DNA of 5,758 nucleotides from the NCBI GenBank assembly GCA_964502465.1, contig CAZCWX010000690.1, positions 1 through 5,758 of the forward strand. The letters run 5' to 3'. Under the pieces are notes generated by a model. That model was given only the letters and a program-made list of their open reading frames with translations, had not been told where the DNA came from and ran no database searches. The position numbers were made by a program, and so were the translations under genes. Every line of letters starts with the position of its first letter. Position 1 is the first letter of the stretch. Shown here one piece after another: positions 5,460 to 5,758 of the stretch. Origin of the DNA: CAZCWX01 sp964502465. Lineage in GTDB: Bacteria > Desulfobacterota > Binatia > Bin18.

Positions 5460-5758
5460 GAGCTTGAGGTAACATCCAAATGTGACGCGATAATCAGAAA
5501 TGTCGTACAGATTGTCATATCTCCGATGTTTTCTCGTACTCTTAAAGCATACGCTGATGGTTGCTAGGGCTCATCTTTTTTCTTCAACGTACCACGCGTG
5601 GTACTTGCGGTTCGAAGATCAATTATTTCGAAAGTATCGCGATCAAAATTGAAATGTTCTTTCTGAAAATCATAATTAGCGACTCGTGTACGGAAAGCAG
5701 ATATAATTTGAAGCCTGCGCGTAATTCAGGCAGCAATGCGCCACCGCCCTTCATCGAT
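5460..5758. other. AT-richer right-hand flank without an intact gene
   Basis: No reading frame here has a convincing start and recognisable family motif. The region is visibly AT-richer than the left part. On the minus strand the frame between the TGA at 5728-5726 and the TAG at 5566-5564 is open for 53 codons. It contains SAFRTRVANYDFQKEHFNFD followed by RDTFEIIDLRTASTTRGTLK, which looks protein-like but has no ATG and matches no family I know. It may be the 3' end of a broken gene. No N-terminal HsdR, HsdM or HsdS signature is visible. Confidence 0.5.
5589..5604. repeat. Perfect 16-bp palindrome
   Basis: GTACCACGCGTGGTAC equals its own reverse complement. It sits in the AT-richer flank, within the start-less minus-strand frame. 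Two TTCGAA palindromes (5611-5616, 5627-5632) and ATCGCGAT (5636-5643) follow within 40 bases. It could be a dimeric-protein binding site or chance within former coding sequence. Confidence 0.7.

Noticed and set aside
5737..5758. Start of a plus-strand gene at the ATG at 5734 near the right edge
   Set aside because: Only a few codons lie in the window and there is no clear ribosome-binding site, so it cannot be supported.

Overview
The window is an ordinary-looking bacterial chromosomal segment with balanced to slightly GC-rich coding sequence, Shine-Dalgarno and short-leader starts, and a perfect TATAAT box. The gene set (luciferase-like flavin oxidoreductase, alpha/beta hydrolase, DHH phosphoesterase, SirB1-like protein, MutT) does not fix the phylum. 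The heptamer and pyrimidine filler repeats between genes suggest a large, repeat-bearing genome, as in many uncultured environmental bacteria; this is an impression, not a demonstrated assignment.

Layout. Bases 605-1 (minus) hold the N-terminal two thirds of a luciferase-like flavin-dependent monooxygenase that runs off the left edge. Bases 606-742 are a repeat-rich spacer with a 5x7-bp AGCTATC-type tandem repeat and a degenerate pyrimidine repeat. Bases 2023-743 (minus) encode a 426-aa alpha/beta hydrolase with a very large cap insertion. Its leader carries a perfect 2x20-bp tandem duplication directly before a strong Shine-Dalgarno. Bases 3200-2178 (minus) encode a DHH/DHHA1 phosphoesterase of the NrnA type, apparently transcribed from a near-consensus promoter with a very short leader.

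From a divergent spacer (3201-3327), the plus strand carries a SirB1-family transglutaminase-like/TPR protein (3328-4161) and, 51 bp later, a MutT-type Nudix hydrolase (4213-4635). The two are probably co-transcribed. Bases 4636-4847 contain an interrupted inverted repeat and a possible 31-residue single-pass membrane protein (4701-4796). Bases 5459-4848 (minus) encode only the C-terminal helical part of a type I restriction HsdR subunit. It is cut off at its 5' side by stops and a probable frameshift. The last 300 bases are AT-richer, hold no intact gene, and contain a 16-bp perfect palindrome and an unidentified start-less reading frame, consistent with a decayed or rearranged locus.

Functionally, DHH phosphoesterase and MutT are both nucleotide and RNA-fragment housekeeping enzymes, but they lie on opposite strands. 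The left genes look like secondary or degradative metabolism. I found no intact novel defence or mobile system. The items most worth a second look are the HsdR remnant with its odd flank, the 20-bp leader duplication, the candidate small membrane protein, and the spacer repeats.
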